DNA from: Afipia sp. 1NLS2
GTDB taxonomy: Bacteria > Pseudomonadota > Alphaproteobacteria > Rhizobiales > Xanthobacteraceae
Direction of reading: 5' to 3'
DNA length: 64,000 nucleotides
NCBI RefSeq assembly: GCF_000178995.1
Contig: NZ_ADVZ01000001.1
Span: forward strand, 1,646,001 to 1,710,000
Below the pieces are notes generated by a model. That model had not been told where the DNA came from. It saw only the letters and a program-made list of their open reading frames with translations, and did no database searches. The translations under genes and the position numbers were made by a program. Within the stretch, counting starts at the first letter, position 1. Each line of letters opens with the position of its first letter. Shown piece after piece: positions 63,659 to 64,000 of the stretch.

Positions 63659-64000
63659 ATGCGACGAGTTGTCGTCACGGGGATGGGGATCGTCTCGTCC
63701 ATCGGAAACAACACTCAGGAAGTTCTGGCGAGTCTGCATGAGGCGAAGCCGGGCATCACGCGCGCGGAGGAATATGCCAAGCTTGGATTCCGTTCGCAGG
63801 TGCAGGGCGCGCCGACTCTGAATCCGGCCGAGGTGGTGGACCGCCGCGCAATGCGTTTTCTCGCGGAAGGGGCGGCGTGGAATCATGTCGCGATGGAACA
63901 GGCGATCCGCGATTCCGGCCTTGAGGAATCCGATGTGTCCAACGTGCGCACCGGCATCATCATGGGATCGGGCGGGCCTTCCGCGCGCACCATCGTCGAA
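63659..64000 (+). CDS. fabB: 3-oxoacyl-ACP synthase I FabB (3' truncated by the window)
   Basis: 114 codons are visible before the right edge cuts the gene (full length about 405). The N terminus MRRVVVTGMGIVSSIGNNTQ, then EVLASLHEAKPGIT, and further on FLAEGAAWNHVAMEQAI and GIIMGSGGPSARTIV are characteristic of FabB rather than FabF. It elongates cis-unsaturated acyl-ACPs after FabA. The catalytic cysteine and the two histidines lie beyond the edge and cannot be checked. It follows fabA on the same strand and a fabI gene usually comes next in this group. Confidence 0.93.
   Translation, partial: MRRVVVTGMGIVSSIGNNTQEVLASLHEAKPGITRAEEYAKLGFRSQVQGAPTLNPAEVVDRRAMRFLAEGAAWNHVAMEQAIRDSGLEESDVSNVRTGIIMGSGGPSARTIVE

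Overview
The window is 64 kb of high-GC, gene-dense chromosomal DNA from an alphaproteobacterium. The best fit is order Hyphomicrobiales, family Nitrobacteraceae (Bradyrhizobium/Rhodopseudomonas/Afipia relatives). This rests on an Irr regulator with a GCPWHD heme motif, an AccD lacking three of the four zinc cysteines, a DivL-type kinase, the lptCAB-rpoN-hpf-ptsN block, a TIGR02300/FYDLN acidic protein, DUF1150 next to an Hsp20 gene, and AddAB rather than RecBCD. I saw no insertion sequence, phage, integrase, CRISPR array or rRNA.

Layout. 1-7336: catabolic genes on the + strand (MDR oxidoreductase cut by the left edge, hotdog thioesterase, glyoxalase-like protein, acyl-CoA synthetase, gamma-glutamyltransferase-like hydrolase), then a solute:sodium symporter behind a leader with two palindromes. 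7402-10852: a sulfur-themed set (class V aminotransferase/cysteine desulfurase-like, metallo-beta-lactamase of the persulfide dioxygenase type, TauE/SafE exporter). 10856-14462: D-alanine catabolism, with an Lrp regulator divergent from alr-dadA-ridA. 14555-19725: chrA, a secreted DUF930 protein, a NYN-LOTUS protein and glycogen phosphorylase. 19865-26482: RNase D, then lptC-lptA-lptB-rpoN-hpf-ptsN (LPS transport, sigma-54, ribosome hibernation, PTS-Ntr). 26532-30135 (- strand): ilvD, DUF1150-hsp20 behind a candidate RNA thermometer, tRNA-Ala(GGC) and the FYDLN protein.

30288-41712: + strand core genes aroA-cmk-rpsA-sppA-ihfB-lapA-trpF-trpB-trpA-accD-folC. 41738-58667: - strand genes, reading from high to low coordinates ubiE-ubiB-coaBC-dut, then divL-(tsaE-amgK)-PilZ-murU-addB-addA-trxA. 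58745-64000: mutM, a ThiF/MoeB-like enzyme, a D-2-hydroxyacid dehydrogenase, an SH3 protein, irr, and divergent fabA-fabB cut by the right edge.

Most of the window is conserved core metabolism. The observations that stand out are: a FitA-like ribbon-helix-helix domain fused in frame to CoaBC, with a FitA-type inverted repeat in front of the same gene; a ROSE-type RNA thermometer upstream of hsp20 with its UCGCU box paired to the Shine-Dalgarno; paired palindromes in the symporter leader; a possible thiol-sulfur oxidation cluster next to a gamma-glutamyltransferase; and a DivL-like kinase with tyrosine at the phospho-acceptor site in one translationally coupled operon with a TsaE-AmgK fusion. 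Many start codons were moved inward from the longest open frame on the basis of ribosome binding sites, overlaps and family lengths; these choices are stated per gene.
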